Assembly: GCA_964402995.1 (NCBI GenBank)
Contig: CAYOEA010000002.1
Location: forward strand, 62,001 to 126,000
Direction of reading: 5' to 3'
Source: GCA-2686295 sp964402995
Lineage (GTDB): Archaea > Nanobdellota > Nanobdellia > Woesearchaeales > GCA-2686295
DNA length: 64,000 bases
Below, in pieces: positions 8,838 through 18,416 of the stretch. Numbering within the stretch: the first letter of the stretch is position 1; each line of letters starts with the position of its first letter. A program made the translations under genes and the position numbers. The notes beneath the pieces were generated by a model. That model ran no database searches and was not told the DNA's origin. It worked only from the letters and a program-made list of their open reading frames with translations.

Positions 8838-10484
8838 ATGCCGACAGTCACACTAAGTAAAAAAGCTGTAGAAGAGTTAATGGGAACAAGATTACCTCTC
8901 GAAGAATTAAAAGATAGAATTAGCATGCTTGGAACAGATCTTGATGGAATAAAAGGAGATGAAATTCAAGTAGAAATATTTCCAAACAGACCAGATATGT
9001 TATCAGAACAAGGATTCGCAAGAGCACTAGCAAGTTTTATAGGAAAGAAAACAGGACTTGCAGAATTCAAAGTAAACAAATCAAAATATGAAGTTAAAGT
9101 TGAAAAAGCAGTAAGCAAAGTTAGACCTCACACAGTATGTGCAGTAATTAAAAACTTAAAATTTGATGATGAAAAAATTCGAGAGATAATTCAAATTCAA
9201 GAAAAACTACATATTGGAATGGGAAGAAACAGAAAAAAACTTGCAATAGGAATGTATCCAATGGAAGCAATAAAATTTCCAATAACATATACTGCAAAAA
9301 AACCAAACGATATCAAATTCTTACCATTAGAAGCAAAAAGAGAAATGACTGGAATGCAGATTCTAAGCGGACATCCAACAGGAAGAGACTATGGACATTT
9401 ATTAGAAGGATATAACTTATTTCCAATATTTATTGATGATGTAGGAGAAATCATGTCAATGCCACCAATTATAAATTCTGAAAAAACAGGAAAAATAGGT
9501 CTGTCAACAACAGATGTATTTATTGAATGTAGTGGATTTGATCTTAGAGTATTAAAACAATGTTTGAATATTCTAGTAACTGTGATGAGCGATATGGGTG
9601 GAGACATATATGAAGTAGCAGTAAAATACGAATCAAAAACAGAAATAACTCCTAATCTAAAACCTGTTGAATGGAATCTTGATTTAGACTATGTAAACAA
9701 AATAATTGGAATGAACTTTAGTAAAAAAGAAATTAAAGAACTATTAGAAAGAATGGGACATGAATACAAGAACAATAAAGTATTAGTTCCAGCATACAGA
9801 ACAGACATCTTACACGAAATTGATTTAGCAGAAGACATAGCAATAGCTTATGGATATGACAATTTTAAACCAGAAATTCCAAATGTATCAACAATAGGAC
9901 AAGAAAGTCAAATTGAAATACTAAAAAAGAAAGTTGCGAATATTTTAATTGGAAGTGGACTGATTGAAACAATCTCGTACCATCTAATAAGTAAAGAGAG
10001 TCATAATAACAAAATGAATTATGATTGCAAAGTTGTAGAACTATCTAATAGCTCAACAAGTGAATATAATACTATGAGAAGATGGATTGTACCAAGCATC
10101 ATGCAAATATTATCAAGAAATACAAACAAAGAATATCCTCAAAACATATTTGAAATGGGTGTTGTATTCAAACCATCAAAAGCTCAAGAAACAGGCGTAG
10201 ATGAACATGTCAATTTAGGAGTGGGACTTTGCGGACCAGAAATGGACTTTACAGCAATAAAACAAATCTTTGATACTATAATGGATGCTTTAGATTTAGA
10301 ATATGAAACTGAAGAAATAGAACATAGTAGTTTTATTAAAGGAAGAACAGCTGCAATAAAAGTAAAAGGAAAAGAAATAGCGATCATGGGTGAAATACAC
10401 CCTCAAACAACAACTAACTTTGGAATAGAAATGCCAATAGCAGCATTAGAAATGGATTTAATAATCATAAAAGAGGTATTATAA
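8838..10484 (+). CDS. pheT: Phenylalanyl-tRNA synthetase beta subunit
   Basis: This is the editing and tRNA-recognition subunit. At 548 residues it has the short archaeal/eukaryotic length and lacks the bacterial anticodon-binding extensions. The N-terminus (VTLSKKAVEELMG), the FPNRPDMLSEQGFARAL stretch and the DIAIAYGYDNF region of the B5 domain are typical. A GAGG motif lies upstream of the ATG. The stop overlaps the next ATG by one base (TAATG). Confidence 0.96.
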   Translation: MPTVTLSKKAVEELMGTRLPLEELKDRISMLGTDLDGIKGDEIQVEIFPNRPDMLSEQGFARALASFIGKKTGLAEFKVNKSKYEVKVEKAVSKVRPHTVCAVIKNLKFDDEKIREIIQIQEKLHIGMGRNRKKLAIGMYPMEAIKFPITYTAKKPNDIKFLPLEAKREMTGMQILSGHPTGRDYGHLLEGYNLFPIFIDDVGEIMSMPPIINSEKTGKIGLSTTDVFIECSGFDLRVLKQCLNILVTVMSDMGGDIYEVAVKYESKTEITPNLKPVEWNLDLDYVNKIIGMNFSKKEIKELLERMGHEYKNNKVLVPAYRTDILHEIDLAEDIAIAYGYDNFKPEIPNVSTIGQESQIEILKKKVANILIGSGLIETISYHLISKESHNNKMNYDCKVVELSNSSTSEYNTMRRWIVPSIMQILSRNTNKEYPQNIFEMGVVFKPSKAQETGVDEHVNLGVGLCGPEMDFTAIKQIFDTIMDALDLEYETEEIEHSSFIKGRTAAIKVKGKEIAIMGEIHPQTTTNFGIEMPIAALEMDLIIIKEVL

Positions 10485-11110
10485 TGAACAGAAAAAAACA
10501 AATCGTAGTATTAGGATCAAGTAAAGCAATTTGTACAAAAAAAGCCTATGATATAGCAGAAAAAGTAGGAGAAGAAATTGCAAAAAATAATTGTGTAACT
10601 ATAACTGGCGGTGGACTTGGAGTCATGGAAGCAGCATTAAAAGGTGCAAAAAAACATGGCGGACAAACAGTAGCTATAATACCTTGGGAAAATATAAACA
10701 AAGCAAATGAATATGCAGACATTGTTATTGCAACAGGAATTGGTTGGAGTAGAGATGCAATTAATCTTAATTCATGCGATGGAGCAATAGTTGTTCATGG
10801 AGGGGCAGGAACACTAAACGAAGTAACTTATGGATACATTGCAAAAAAACCAATGGTTGCAATAGAAACAAGTGGTGGAATTGCAAAACAAATTGCTGGA
10901 AAACATTTAGATATAAGAAAAAGCGAAAAAGTAATTAGTGCAAAAACAGCTATAGAAGCAGTAAAAAAAGTTCTAGCAAAAATAGCAAAGAATGAAGCTG
11001 AAGGTTATCATATAACTTCTTTTGATAAAGAATTATTAATGATGGAAGATAAAGAAGACTGGGATATAATAATTAAAAAAAAGAAAAAAGAATTGAAAAA
11101 ACAAGAATAA
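10484..11110 (+). CDS. LOG/SLOG-family nucleotide-binding protein (TIGR00725-like)
   Basis: A 208-residue Rossmann-like protein with VVLGSSK at the N-terminus, TGGGLGVMEAALKGA near residue 43 and HGGAGTLNEVTYG near residue 105. These match the SLOG/LOG fold, whose usual motif is PGGxGTxxE. Some LOG proteins release cytokinin-type bases from nucleotides; for archaeal members the substrate is not known. The C-terminal 25 residues are lysine-rich. It is co-transcribed with pheST through a one-base overlap, without an obvious functional link. Confidence 0.8.
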   Translation: MNRKKQIVVLGSSKAICTKKAYDIAEKVGEEIAKNNCVTITGGGLGVMEAALKGAKKHGGQTVAIIPWENINKANEYADIVIATGIGWSRDAINLNSCDGAIVVHGGAGTLNEVTYGYIAKKPMVAIETSGGIAKQIAGKHLDIRKSEKVISAKTAIEAVKKVLAKIAKNEAEGYHITSFDKELLMMEDKEDWDIIIKKKKKELKKQE

Positions 11111-11123
11111 ATAATTATTCCAA

Positions 11124-11555
11124 TTAATCTTTTTTAACAACAGGTTCTGAGACTTCTTCTTTTTTCTCAGCAACAGGTTTTTCCGCTTTAACAGATGCAG
11201 CCTTAACTTTAGGTTTTGGTTCTGCTTCCTTTTTAGGAGCTGAAGCTTTTCCTTTTACAGGTGCTTCTTTTTTACTCTTTTGTTTAACCGGTTTTTCAGA
11301 TTTTTTGGTTTTAGGCGTTGTTTCAATAATTTCAATTTTTAACTTTTTGAATTCTGAAACAACTTCTTCATGAGAAGCGCCTTTCTTTATCTTGATTACT
11401 TCCTTAGTAGGCTCTAAGTGTTTAACATTACACTTTCTTCGTCTAGTCTGACCGTCAATTAAAACTGTAAAACTATCTACAACTTCAACGATTACAGCTT
11501 TTAGACCTGAGTCTCTACCAGCTATTTTTACACATATCCTTCCTATTTCAAACAT
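11124..11555 (-). CDS. rpl14e: Ribosomal protein eL14
   Basis: The N-terminal 75 residues are the KOW/SH3-type eL14 core (EIGRICVKIAGRDSG). The remaining 65 are a Lys/Glu/Ala/Pro-rich tail not needed for the core fold. It is the last gene of the ribosomal-protein cluster here. In many archaea cmk sits before it and truB after it; both are absent at this site. Confidence 0.93.
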   Translation of the reverse strand: MFEIGRICVKIAGRDSGLKAVIVEVVDSFTVLIDGQTRRRKCNVKHLEPTKEVIKIKKGASHEEVVSEFKKLKIEIIETTPKTKKSEKPVKQKSKKEAPVKGKASAPKKEAEPKPKVKAASVKAEKPVAEKKEEVSEPVVKKD

Positions 11556-11602
11556 TTTTAAACCTCTTGATCCTAAGAAACAGTGTCTGTCACCAGTAAC
11601 AC

Positions 11603-11872
11603 TTAAGATCTTCTAGTTTCTTGAATGATTCGCTTCCTTGCACATGCACTGCATAAATATCCGCCATAAGGCCTTTCAGGTCTTTTTTTGGTTTTAGCTG
11701 TGTTATGAGCTTCAGAAGATCTCAGTCTAGGTATGCCTTTTAATTCATTACCGCATTCTGCACATTTGTGCACACTAGGTTTTCTAGCTATTCTGTGCAC
11801 AACTCTTTTTGCACCTGGAGTAGTTTTGAAAACTTTTCTACGTGAATTTGATTTATCTTTTCCTTGTGGCAT
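11603..11872 (-). CDS. rpl34e: Ribosomal protein eL34
   Basis: A zinc-ribbon protein of the large subunit with CAEC near residue 38 and CSAC near residue 76, and the family phrase RPYGGYLCSACARKRI. The ATG at 11872 is chosen over a TTG two codons upstream because GAGG lies nine bases before it and MPQGK is a normal eL34 start. It lies between the EMC3-like gene and eL14, as in other archaea. Confidence 0.94.
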   Translation of the reverse strand: MPQGKDKSNSRRKVFKTTPGAKRVVHRIARKPSVHKCAECGNELKGIPRLRSSEAHNTAKTKKRPERPYGGYLCSACARKRIIQETRRS

Positions 11873-11961
11873 ATTCAAAAACCTCTAGTTTTTGTATTTT
11901 TTTATGTACAAAACTAATCATTGCACATTTTTAAAAGGAACCCGAATCCATTTATAAAGTT

Positions 11962-12735
11962 TTAGCTAAGCTTCATAAGCTTTCTAATGCTTAAACTAAA
12001 GATTAATGAGAATATAATATAAGTCCAAATCCAATTTAAATTGAAATTAAGACCTATTTCTTTAAGTGGTCTAACCTTTTCATTATTGATTATAATATTC
12101 TTTAAAAGAGAGTCTTTAACAGGACTCTCAGGTTTTGCATAAGTACTATTTGAAATTGTAAGTGGAGCTGAAAATTTTCTATTATCAAATATAACTGATA
12201 AATCATATTCCCCTGCAGGACCATTTAATTTCCACGTAACTAAACCATCATCTGGAATATCTTGAGTAAGATTAGATAAAATACCTGATTCTGGGAAGGT
12301 TTCATTTGATAACACATCAATTTCTAATGTGGCTTGACCAAAAGTTCCTTCTTTAAATTCTGCACTAACAGAAAAATCTGTATCAGGCATAATAGGTAAG
12401 AATGCCATGTGTGCATTTAACCAACCGAAAATAATGATTATAGGTAAAAAAGTATAAAGAGTAGGTTTGAATGAATGTTTCATATATTGCATATTCTTAT
12501 CCATAATTTTCTTTTGGATAGGCATAGCCTTAGAAGGATTAGAACTTAGTTTTTTAGCTTCTTTTTGCAAAGATTTCATCTCAGCCTTAAGAGACTTCAT
12601 AAGTTTTTGATCAGTTGTGTATTTGTAAACAATAGTTATAACTAAAGTTAAAACAAAAGCTAAAATAAGAATAGCCCAAAAATGACCTAATTCTAAAAGT
12701 GGAGAAAAAATTGGATCTAGTATGCTTTCAAACAT
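11962..12735 (-). CDS. EMC3/TMCO1-like membrane insertase (DUF106, Oxa1 superfamily)
   Basis: DUF106 proteins are the archaeal relatives of EMC3, TMCO1 and Oxa1 and insert membrane proteins. The 257 residues show a first membrane helix (about 15-37), a charged coiled coil (about 45-80) with KLSSNPSKAMPIQKKIMDKN, a second helix (about 93-115), an external beta-rich insertion of about 110 residues, and a last helix near 232-252. It lies one base from secY, in the classic archaeal order, which fits a joint job at the translocon. Confidence 0.85.
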   Translation of the reverse strand: MFESILDPIFSPLLELGHFWAILILAFVLTLVITIVYKYTTDQKLMKSLKAEMKSLQKEAKKLSSNPSKAMPIQKKIMDKNMQYMKHSFKPTLYTFLPIIIIFGWLNAHMAFLPIMPDTDFSVSAEFKEGTFGQATLEIDVLSNETFPESGILSNLTQDIPDDGLVTWKLNGPAGEYDLSVIFDNRKFSAPLTISNSTYAKPESPVKDSLLKNIIINNEKVRPLKEIGLNFNLNWIWTYIIFSLIFSLSIRKLMKLS

Positions 12736-12736
12736 T

Positions 12737-14104
12737 CTATTTACCCATGAACTTTCTCATCATAGGGTTCATGTCCATCATGTGCTGTTGTGCAATTTCT
12801 TCATATAGTTTATACACAATCATCACAGTAAGTAAAATACCTGTTCCACTACCATAAGCACCTGTTAAATCAGCAATCGCAGCTAATAAACCAACAGCCA
12901 TACCGCCCATGATTGTTAAAGGACCTATATATCTTTGTAGAAGTCTTTCTAAAACTCGCTGATCTTTTCTAAAACCAGGAATCTGAAGACCTGAAGCCAT
13001 AATCTGTTTTGCTTGAGATCTTGCATCAAGACCTGCTGTTTGAACCCAAAAATAAGAGAACAAGACTGATCCTGCCATAAATATCAATAAATAAATGAGT
13101 GATTGTCCAACCATGCTAAGAGTGAATGATCCAGTAACAATATTTTGAATCATATTAGGAGCATAAAGTACTGATGCTAACCCTGAAACAGGACTGTTAT
13201 TTACAAAAGTACCTAATATTGGATGACCCCAATTATCAAGTAAACGAGCAAATAATTGAACGTTAGCAAGTAAAGCTGCCACTAAAATAACAGGAATATT
13301 ACTTGTATAAAAGAAATTTAACGGCCAACGCATACCATGACCTCTAACTCTACCAAAACTAAGAGGAATCTCAACTTTCATAGATTGAGTATATACCACA
13401 ACCATAAAAACTAATACAGTTGCAATGATTGATGCAAGCATAATAGTTGCTGTTTGCGGATCTCCTTGACTTAATGATTGAAATAAAGCAGGAAGAGCTC
13501 CTGTAGCAATTGATGGATTGCTTGGACTTGGAAGTGGATTTAAAATTCTGATGAAAATAGTTTGAGAAACTCCTGCAGCAATAAATAAACTTATTCCTGA
13601 ACCAAAGCCCCATTTACTAATAACTTCATCCATAAACATGATTAATATTCCGCCAAGGAATAACTGGAAGATTAAAACTCCCGTACCAATTCCTTCTAAA
13701 GGCGCAAGACCACCCATTTGAACATAGATAAAACCTTCTAAAAGAATAAAACCTACAGATAATAATTTTTGAATACCTTGAAACCGCTTTTTACCTTCAG
13801 TTGATGTTAAATCAAAATTAATGATTCCTGAACCGTTTAAAAGCTGTAATACGATAGATGCAGTAACTATAGGCCCTATACCTAAGCTAATAATACTTCC
13901 AAAGCTCGCACCAAGGATAATTGATAAGAATTCGAATTGTTGTAAAGCGTTAACTCCTAAACCATATAATGGGATAAGACCTAAAACAAAGAATAATAAT
14001 AAAACGATTAAAGTCCATTTCAATTTCTCTTTAAAAGAAAGCTTTTTCTGCGTAGGTGATGCAACCTCGGGCAGATTATTTAATATAGTATCGAAAAAAG
14101 ACAT
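12737..14104 (-). CDS. secY: Protein translocase subunit SecY
   Basis: This is the pore subunit of the Sec translocon, with 455 residues and ten predicted membrane helices. Typical phrases include GLIPLYGLGVNALQQFEFLS (plug region), SIISLGIGPIVTASIVLQLL, GFGSGISLFIAAGV and GLDARSQAKQIMASGLQIPGF. The partner Sec61-beta is encoded at 58247-58402. The adk gene often found downstream of secY in archaea is missing here. Confidence 0.97.
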   Translation of the reverse strand: MSFFDTILNNLPEVASPTQKKLSFKEKLKWTLIVLLLFFVLGLIPLYGLGVNALQQFEFLSIILGASFGSIISLGIGPIVTASIVLQLLNGSGIINFDLTSTEGKKRFQGIQKLLSVGFILLEGFIYVQMGGLAPLEGIGTGVLIFQLFLGGILIMFMDEVISKWGFGSGISLFIAAGVSQTIFIRILNPLPSPSNPSIATGALPALFQSLSQGDPQTATIMLASIIATVLVFMVVVYTQSMKVEIPLSFGRVRGHGMRWPLNFFYTSNIPVILVAALLANVQLFARLLDNWGHPILGTFVNNSPVSGLASVLYAPNMIQNIVTGSFTLSMVGQSLIYLLIFMAGSVLFSYFWVQTAGLDARSQAKQIMASGLQIPGFRKDQRVLERLLQRYIGPLTIMGGMAVGLLAAIADLTGAYGSGTGILLTVMIVYKLYEEIAQQHMMDMNPMMRKFMGK

Positions 14105-14156
14105 TTTAATTTGGTTAAAGTATTAAAAAAAAGACATAAGTCTTTAATTAATCTTT

Positions 14157-14642
14157 CTATTTCTTACTTTTTACTTCAGGCTTGCTTTTAGTTTCTTTAG
14201 TTTTTGGTACTTCTTTAACTTCTTCTTTAGTTTCTTTTTTAGATTTACTAAGAAGACCTGAAACTTTTCCACCAGCTTCTGTAATTTTAGCAATTGCAGA
14301 TTCTGAAGCATGATTCACTGTAATTTCAAATTTCTGAGTGGTTTTTCCTATACCAAGTAATTTATCAAAACCTGCTTTTCTTAAATCAATTTTAACATCA
14401 TTAAATTTTGCTAAATCACAAATATTAATTGTTTTAAGTGGTTTTTTTAATGAAGTAAATCCTTTACTTTTATAGTATGATTTATCAGTCCAGTAACTAG
14501 GTTTGTTAGCATCTCCTCTTTTACCGGATCCAGCTTTACCTCGACCGCCTCTGCTACCAGCGCCTCGATGTTTCTTTTTAGCTCCCCAACCGTGAGTGTG
14601 AGTTCCTCTGTTTCGTGATTGTTTAGGTCTTTGTCTATCCAT
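14157..14642 (-). CDS. rpl15: Ribosomal protein uL15
   Basis: Large-subunit protein with the arginine/glycine-rich N-terminal extension (THTHGWGAKKKHRGAGSRGG) that threads into 23S rRNA, followed by the globular domain and a Lys/Glu tail of about 25 residues. It lies one base downstream of uL30 and precedes secY, as usual. Confidence 0.95.
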   Translation of the reverse strand: MDRQRPKQSRNRGTHTHGWGAKKKHRGAGSRGGRGKAGSGKRGDANKPSYWTDKSYYKSKGFTSLKKPLKTINICDLAKFNDVKIDLRKAGFDKLLGIGKTTQKFEITVNHASESAIAKITEAGGKVSGLLSKSKKETKEEVKEVPKTKETKSKPEVKSKK

Positions 14643-14643
14643 T

Positions 14644-15105
14644 TTACAACATCTTCCTTACAAGATCATTCATTTTTTCTCCTCTGTAACCAAGAACACC
14701 GCCAACAGTAAATGGCTTTTTTGTTCCTTTTCGCTCAAAACCGCCTTTAGGAGGAGCAAGTTCAAAAAATGGTTTTAAATTACCATTTACATCTTTTTTT
14801 CCTCTAACAGATTCAAGTTCTTTTACAGTTTCATCAGATACTTCTCCGAATGTCACATAATCTTTAATTTTTCTAAACATACCTTTAGTAGTAGGATTAT
14901 TGTCTAAAACTACACAAGTATGTTTTTTTCTAAGTCTTAACATAAATAATGTTTCTTTAATATCATGTCTGATTCCAATAAGACCCCTAATTAAAATAAC
15001 AGCTACTTTTGATGATTTTGCAGCTTTAGCCGGAGCAGTTTTTGTTTCTTTAACTACAGGTTTGCTTTCGGTTTTAGTTTCTGGGGTTTTAGTTTCTTCG
15101 TTCAT
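14644..15105 (-). CDS. rpl30: Ribosomal protein uL30
   Basis: The archaeal-length uL30 core starts near residue 32 (VAVILIRGLIGIRHDIKETL) and ends in VGGVLGYRGEKMNDLVRKML. The first 30 residues are a Thr/Lys/Pro-rich extension not found in most archaea. The start overlaps the end of the uS5 gene (ATGA-type). Confidence 0.94.
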   Translation of the reverse strand: MNEETKTPETKTESKPVVKETKTAPAKAAKSSKVAVILIRGLIGIRHDIKETLFMLRLRKKHTCVVLDNNPTTKGMFRKIKDYVTFGEVSDETVKELESVRGKKDVNGNLKPFFELAPPKGGFERKGTKKPFTVGGVLGYRGEKMNDLVRKML

Positions 15106-15950
15106 TTTTTATTTTCCTTGGATTTTGAATTGTTATTATTATATGTTTTTTTAACAGGTTTTCTTGTATCTTTTCTAGCTGTTTTAATAGCTCTTTTATC
15201 TTTTGGTAAACCTGAATCTTCAACAGCTGCATTTTCAAAATCTTCTTTTAATTTAGCATTTTTATCTGTGCCACTAATCATGTAAAGTTCTGAAATATGT
15301 TTTGTTTGAAATTTAACTTTAACAAGTTGTTTTAATGCTTTTTCTAAAGCGCTAACTAAGTTAATTTTATTTTTAGTTTGACCAAAAGTTTTTGACCAAA
15401 TATCTGTAATTCCTGCTAATTCAAGAATTTTTGCGCATTCTTTTTCAATAACTAAACCAGTTCCTTTTGGAGCAGGCATAAGTTTTATGATAACGGATCC
15501 GCATTTTCCTTCAACCGCAAATGGAATTGTGTGAGGTTCGCTTGATCTTGATTCCCAAGAACCTGAACCACGAGTAATCATGAATACGTTAAGCTTTGCT
15601 TTTCTCATTGCTTTTTCTCTAGCAAGAACAGTTTCTTTAGCTTTACCACGACCAATACCTACATGACCATTTTTATCACCAATAACTGCAAGAGTAGTAA
15701 ATCTTGGTTTATTACCTTCTTTGGTTTTCTTTTGAGTTTGTCTGAAAACTCTTCTTTGTCCACCACCAAATTTACCTTTAGCTTGACCTATTAGTAATAA
15801 TTCAGTTTCGTAATCTAATAAAGTATCAGTAATTTCTTGTTCAAGAATTACTTTTCCTGAATTTAAAATTTCATCAATGTTAGTGATTTCTTTAGTTTGG
15901 ACTTTAACTCCAAGTTCGGTTTTTGGTATCCAAGTTTTTTCTTCTTCCAT
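15102..15950 (-). CDS. rps5: Ribosomal protein uS5
   Basis: Small-subunit decoding-fidelity protein. The double-stranded-RNA-binding-like domain (AVIGDKNGHVGIGRGKAKE, near residue 88) and the archaeal C-terminal half are clear. At 282 residues it is longer than usual because of an Asn/Lys-rich tail after about 240. Confidence 0.95.
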   Translation of the reverse strand: MEEEKTWIPKTELGVKVQTKEITNIDEILNSGKVILEQEITDTLLDYETELLLIGQAKGKFGGGQRRVFRQTQKKTKEGNKPRFTTLAVIGDKNGHVGIGRGKAKETVLAREKAMRKAKLNVFMITRGSGSWESRSSEPHTIPFAVEGKCGSVIIKLMPAPKGTGLVIEKECAKILELAGITDIWSKTFGQTKNKINLVSALEKALKQLVKVKFQTKHISELYMISGTDKNAKLKEDFENAAVEDSGLPKDKRAIKTARKDTRKPVKKTYNNNNSKSKENKK

Positions 15951-15958
15951 TTTTTCGA

Positions 15959-16444
15959 TTAAATTTTAGTTTTTATAGTTTCAAAGTCTTTTGAGACTTT
16001 TTCTGAAATATGTGAACCTGATAATCTGTCTTCAGGAGGGAAAACCACTTCTGAGACGGGAACAGATAAACCACTGTCAACAACACCTTTTAAGACTGCA
16101 TAAAGTCTTGATCCTGGAATTGATGTTTGAAGGCCTAAGTCTAAGATTGCTTTTGTAATCTTTTTTTCTGAAGCTTTCTTTCCTAATAATAAACCAGTCA
16201 AATAAGCTGCAGGTAAACTTTTAGCTGAATGTTTCCATCCAAGTTTAGCAAGTTCTTTAGAACTGACTCCTAGGATGACTTTATCACTAGAAGGTTCGTA
16301 ACTAACAATTTGTGCTGTTATGTATTTGTTGGATTTTCTAATAACTAATCTTTCAGTTCGACTTTTTAATAAAGCTAACCGCTTCTTATAATTAGTTTTA
16401 CCTTCTCTTTTCCTTCTGAATGCTAATCTTGTTTTTCGGCTCAT
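15959..16444 (-). CDS. rpl18: Ribosomal protein uL18
   Basis: 5S rRNA-binding protein. The basic N-terminus (RKREGKTNYKKRLALLKS) and the GLQTSIPGSRLYAVLKGVVDSGL region are characteristic of the archaeal/eukaryotic form (eukaryotic L5). The start overlaps the eL19 stop by four bases. Confidence 0.95.
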   Translation of the reverse strand: MSRKTRLAFRRKREGKTNYKKRLALLKSRTERLVIRKSNKYITAQIVSYEPSSDKVILGVSSKELAKLGWKHSAKSLPAAYLTGLLLGKKASEKKITKAILDLGLQTSIPGSRLYAVLKGVVDSGLSVPVSEVVFPPEDRLSGSHISEKVSKDFETIKTKI

Positions 16445-16890
16445 TTTACAATTAATTTATTATCTTCTAGGTATGTTTTCAGGTGTCTTTTACTTCTGAA
16501 AAAGTTACCTTTTGCTTTTGAATAAAGCATAGTGTAAGTTTCTTTTGTGATGACGCTTTTATCTTTTAAAAGCTTAATGAATGTTCTTTGAAGTCTGATT
16601 TTGTTTATCCAAACTTGTTTTGAATTAACTCTAGCATTTTTAGTTCCTTTTCTAGTTGAGGCTCCTTTTTGAAGTCCCTTTCGTCTTTGAACTTTTCTTG
16701 CTCTTACACGTACTTTTGAAGTACCTTTAATTTGCCTGCCTTTAATTGCCTTATCACCAACTAAACCTCTGATGTCGGTTTTCGTGATTGCTTCTTTAAT
16801 ATCTTCAAGTCTTTCAGGATCGAAAGATACTCTTTTCTTTGATATCTTAAGGACGCTTGCTGCAAGTTTTTTTTGAGTTTTAAGTTTCAT
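16441..16890 (-). CDS. rpl19e: Ribosomal protein eL19
   Basis: Archaeal/eukaryotic-only large-subunit protein. It is recognised by KKLAASVLKISKKRVSFDPE, ITKTDIRGLVGDKAI and the basic RKVQRRKGLQKGASTRKG stretch. Its 149 residues are a normal archaeal length. Confidence 0.95.
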   Translation of the reverse strand: MKLKTQKKLAASVLKISKKRVSFDPERLEDIKEAITKTDIRGLVGDKAIKGRQIKGTSKVRVRARKVQRRKGLQKGASTRKGTKNARVNSKQVWINKIRLQRTFIKLLKDKSVITKETYTMLYSKAKGNFFRSKRHLKTYLEDNKLIVK

Positions 16891-16898
16891 TTTGTATC

Positions 16899-17465
16899 TT
16901 ATTGTTTTTTAGTTAAAATTTTATCAAGCTTTTTTTTGTCTACATCTTCTGTTTCTTCAGTTTTTGCAGCTTCTTTTTCTTTAGCTTCTTTTTCCTTTGC
17001 TTCTTTTTCTTTTTTATCAGCTGCTGCTTTCTTTTCTTTATCTTTAACTTCTTTTTCTTTAGCAACTAATTCTTTCTTATCTTTTCTTTCTTTGAAAGAA
17101 TCGTTAAGTGATTTTAATTTTTCATCTAATTTTAAATTTAATACTATGATGTTAAGTTTTTTTGCTTCTTCTAAAAGTAAAACTAGTTTTTTAGCGCCAA
17201 CATTTGCCATGATAGCTCCTTGAGTTTTATTATCTAAAGCATTTAAATCTGTTATATTATTAATCATGATAGGTAAAAGACCTTTGATAAGTCCTTTCTC
17301 ATCTTTTGCACTTTGATAACCGGATTTAACAACAGGGGCATAGCCTCTTTTATTTAATCGTCTTTTATTTTGAATACCTTTAGGTCTTCTCCATTTATCT
17401 TCTAACTTCTTCTTTTTATGTGAATCAGTTTGTACAAATTTTATTTTATTTTTTGATGAGTTCAT
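16899..17465 (-). CDS. rpl32e: Ribosomal protein eL32 with long charged tail
   Basis: The core (about residues 1-112) contains KWRRPKGIQNKRRLNKRG, the eL32 signature. After it comes a Lys/Glu/Ala-rich tail of about 75 residues, a long predicted charged helix that is unusual for eL32. The ATG at 17465 is chosen because an upstream start would run deep into uL6; this one begins one base after the uL6 stop. Confidence 0.93.
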   Translation of the reverse strand: MNSSKNKIKFVQTDSHKKKKLEDKWRRPKGIQNKRRLNKRGYAPVVKSGYQSAKDEKGLIKGLLPIMINNITDLNALDNKTQGAIMANVGAKKLVLLLEEAKKLNIIVLNLKLDEKLKSLNDSFKERKDKKELVAKEKEVKDKEKKAAADKKEKEAKEKEAKEKEAAKTEETEDVDKKKLDKILTKKQ

Positions 17466-17466
17466 T

Positions 17467-18012
17467 TTATATCTTTTTACCGTCTTTTTCAGTAATGTAA
17501 ATACCGTCTTGAAATATTCTTCTATCAAAACCTGGTCTTTTTGTTAATTGTTCAATTGAAGCTGCGCCTTGACCTGCTAATTCTTTATCAATACTATCAA
17601 CAACAATTAGAGTACCGTCGATTTTAACATTAACGCCTTCTTTGAAAGTAAGAGTTCTAGGAACTTTTTCTCCAATGAAGTTTTTAATTTCAATAACTTT
17701 TCCTTTTAATACTACAGTCATTGGAAAATGACCTGAACAAATTTTAAGTTTGTAAACGTGACCTTCTGTTACACCTTTGAAAGTGTTTGCAATATGAGCT
17801 TTAAAAGTATTAGTTAACTTTTTTGACTTCTTAGTTAATTTCTTTGAAGTTAATTTAATTGTTGATCCTTCTTTTGAAATAGTGATGATAGGACTAAACA
17901 AATTCTTTTTAACTTCGCCTTTTTGACCTTTAACTGAAATCATTCCTTTTTCTGATGAAAAATCAATTCCTTCAGGCAAATCCAAAGTTTCCACATATTG
18001 TTCTTGTGCCAT
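17467..18012 (-). CDS. rpl6: Ribosomal protein uL6
   Basis: Two-domain large-subunit protein near the GTPase centre. Phrases such as LPEGIDFSSEKGMISVKGQKG, NTFKGVTEGHVYKLKICSGHFP and RRIFQDGIYI are typical. The ATG at 18012 is preferred over one 33 bases upstream, which would overlap uS8 and add non-conserved residues. Confidence 0.95.
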   Translation of the reverse strand: MAQEQYVETLDLPEGIDFSSEKGMISVKGQKGEVKKNLFSPIITISKEGSTIKLTSKKLTKKSKKLTNTFKAHIANTFKGVTEGHVYKLKICSGHFPMTVVLKGKVIEIKNFIGEKVPRTLTFKEGVNVKIDGTLIVVDSIDKELAGQGAASIEQLTKRPGFDRRIFQDGIYITEKDGKKI

Positions 18013-18013
18013 C

Positions 18014-18406
18014 TTAATAACAGTAAGCGTAGAGCTTTCCTCCAAGCTTCTTTTCTTTAGCTTCCTTGTGAGTCATTAGTCCTTGGTTTGTTGAAATAAC
18101 AATGAACCCAAAGTCTTTTGCTGGAAGATATCTTTTTTCAAATTTTTCATAATCTGGAAGTTTGATTTGATAATAAGGTCTTATTACATTTGTTTTGTTG
18201 ATTTTCCCACAAAGTGAAATTTTTAATTCATTTCCGCTGCTTGTAGGTACTTCTTCAAAATCAGCAATATAACCTTCGTTTTTCATAATAGTTAAAATTT
18301 CACGAATTAGTTTTGAATTGTTATTAGTAACAACTACTTTTTTACCTAATTGTTCATAGTTTTGAATGAACGATAATACATTTGCTAGTGGATTGTTTAA
18401 ACTCAT
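18014..18406 (-). CDS. rps8: Ribosomal protein uS8
   Basis: Central 16S rRNA-binding protein of 130 residues, with the archaeal start NNPLANVLSFIQNYEQLGK and the conserved end FGFIVISTNQGLMTHKEAKE. The stop is one base before the uL6 start. Confidence 0.96.
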   Translation of the reverse strand: MSLNNPLANVLSFIQNYEQLGKKVVVTNNNSKLIREILTIMKNEGYIADFEEVPTSSGNELKISLCGKINKTNVIRPYYQIKLPDYEKFEKRYLPAKDFGFIVISTNQGLMTHKEAKEKKLGGKLYAYCY

Positions 18407-18416
18407 TTTTGCACCT

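Noticed and set aside
11556..11602. Possible tRNA or small RNA between eL14 and eL34
   Set aside because: Too short and no cloverleaf; it is a normal operon spacer with a GAGG motif.
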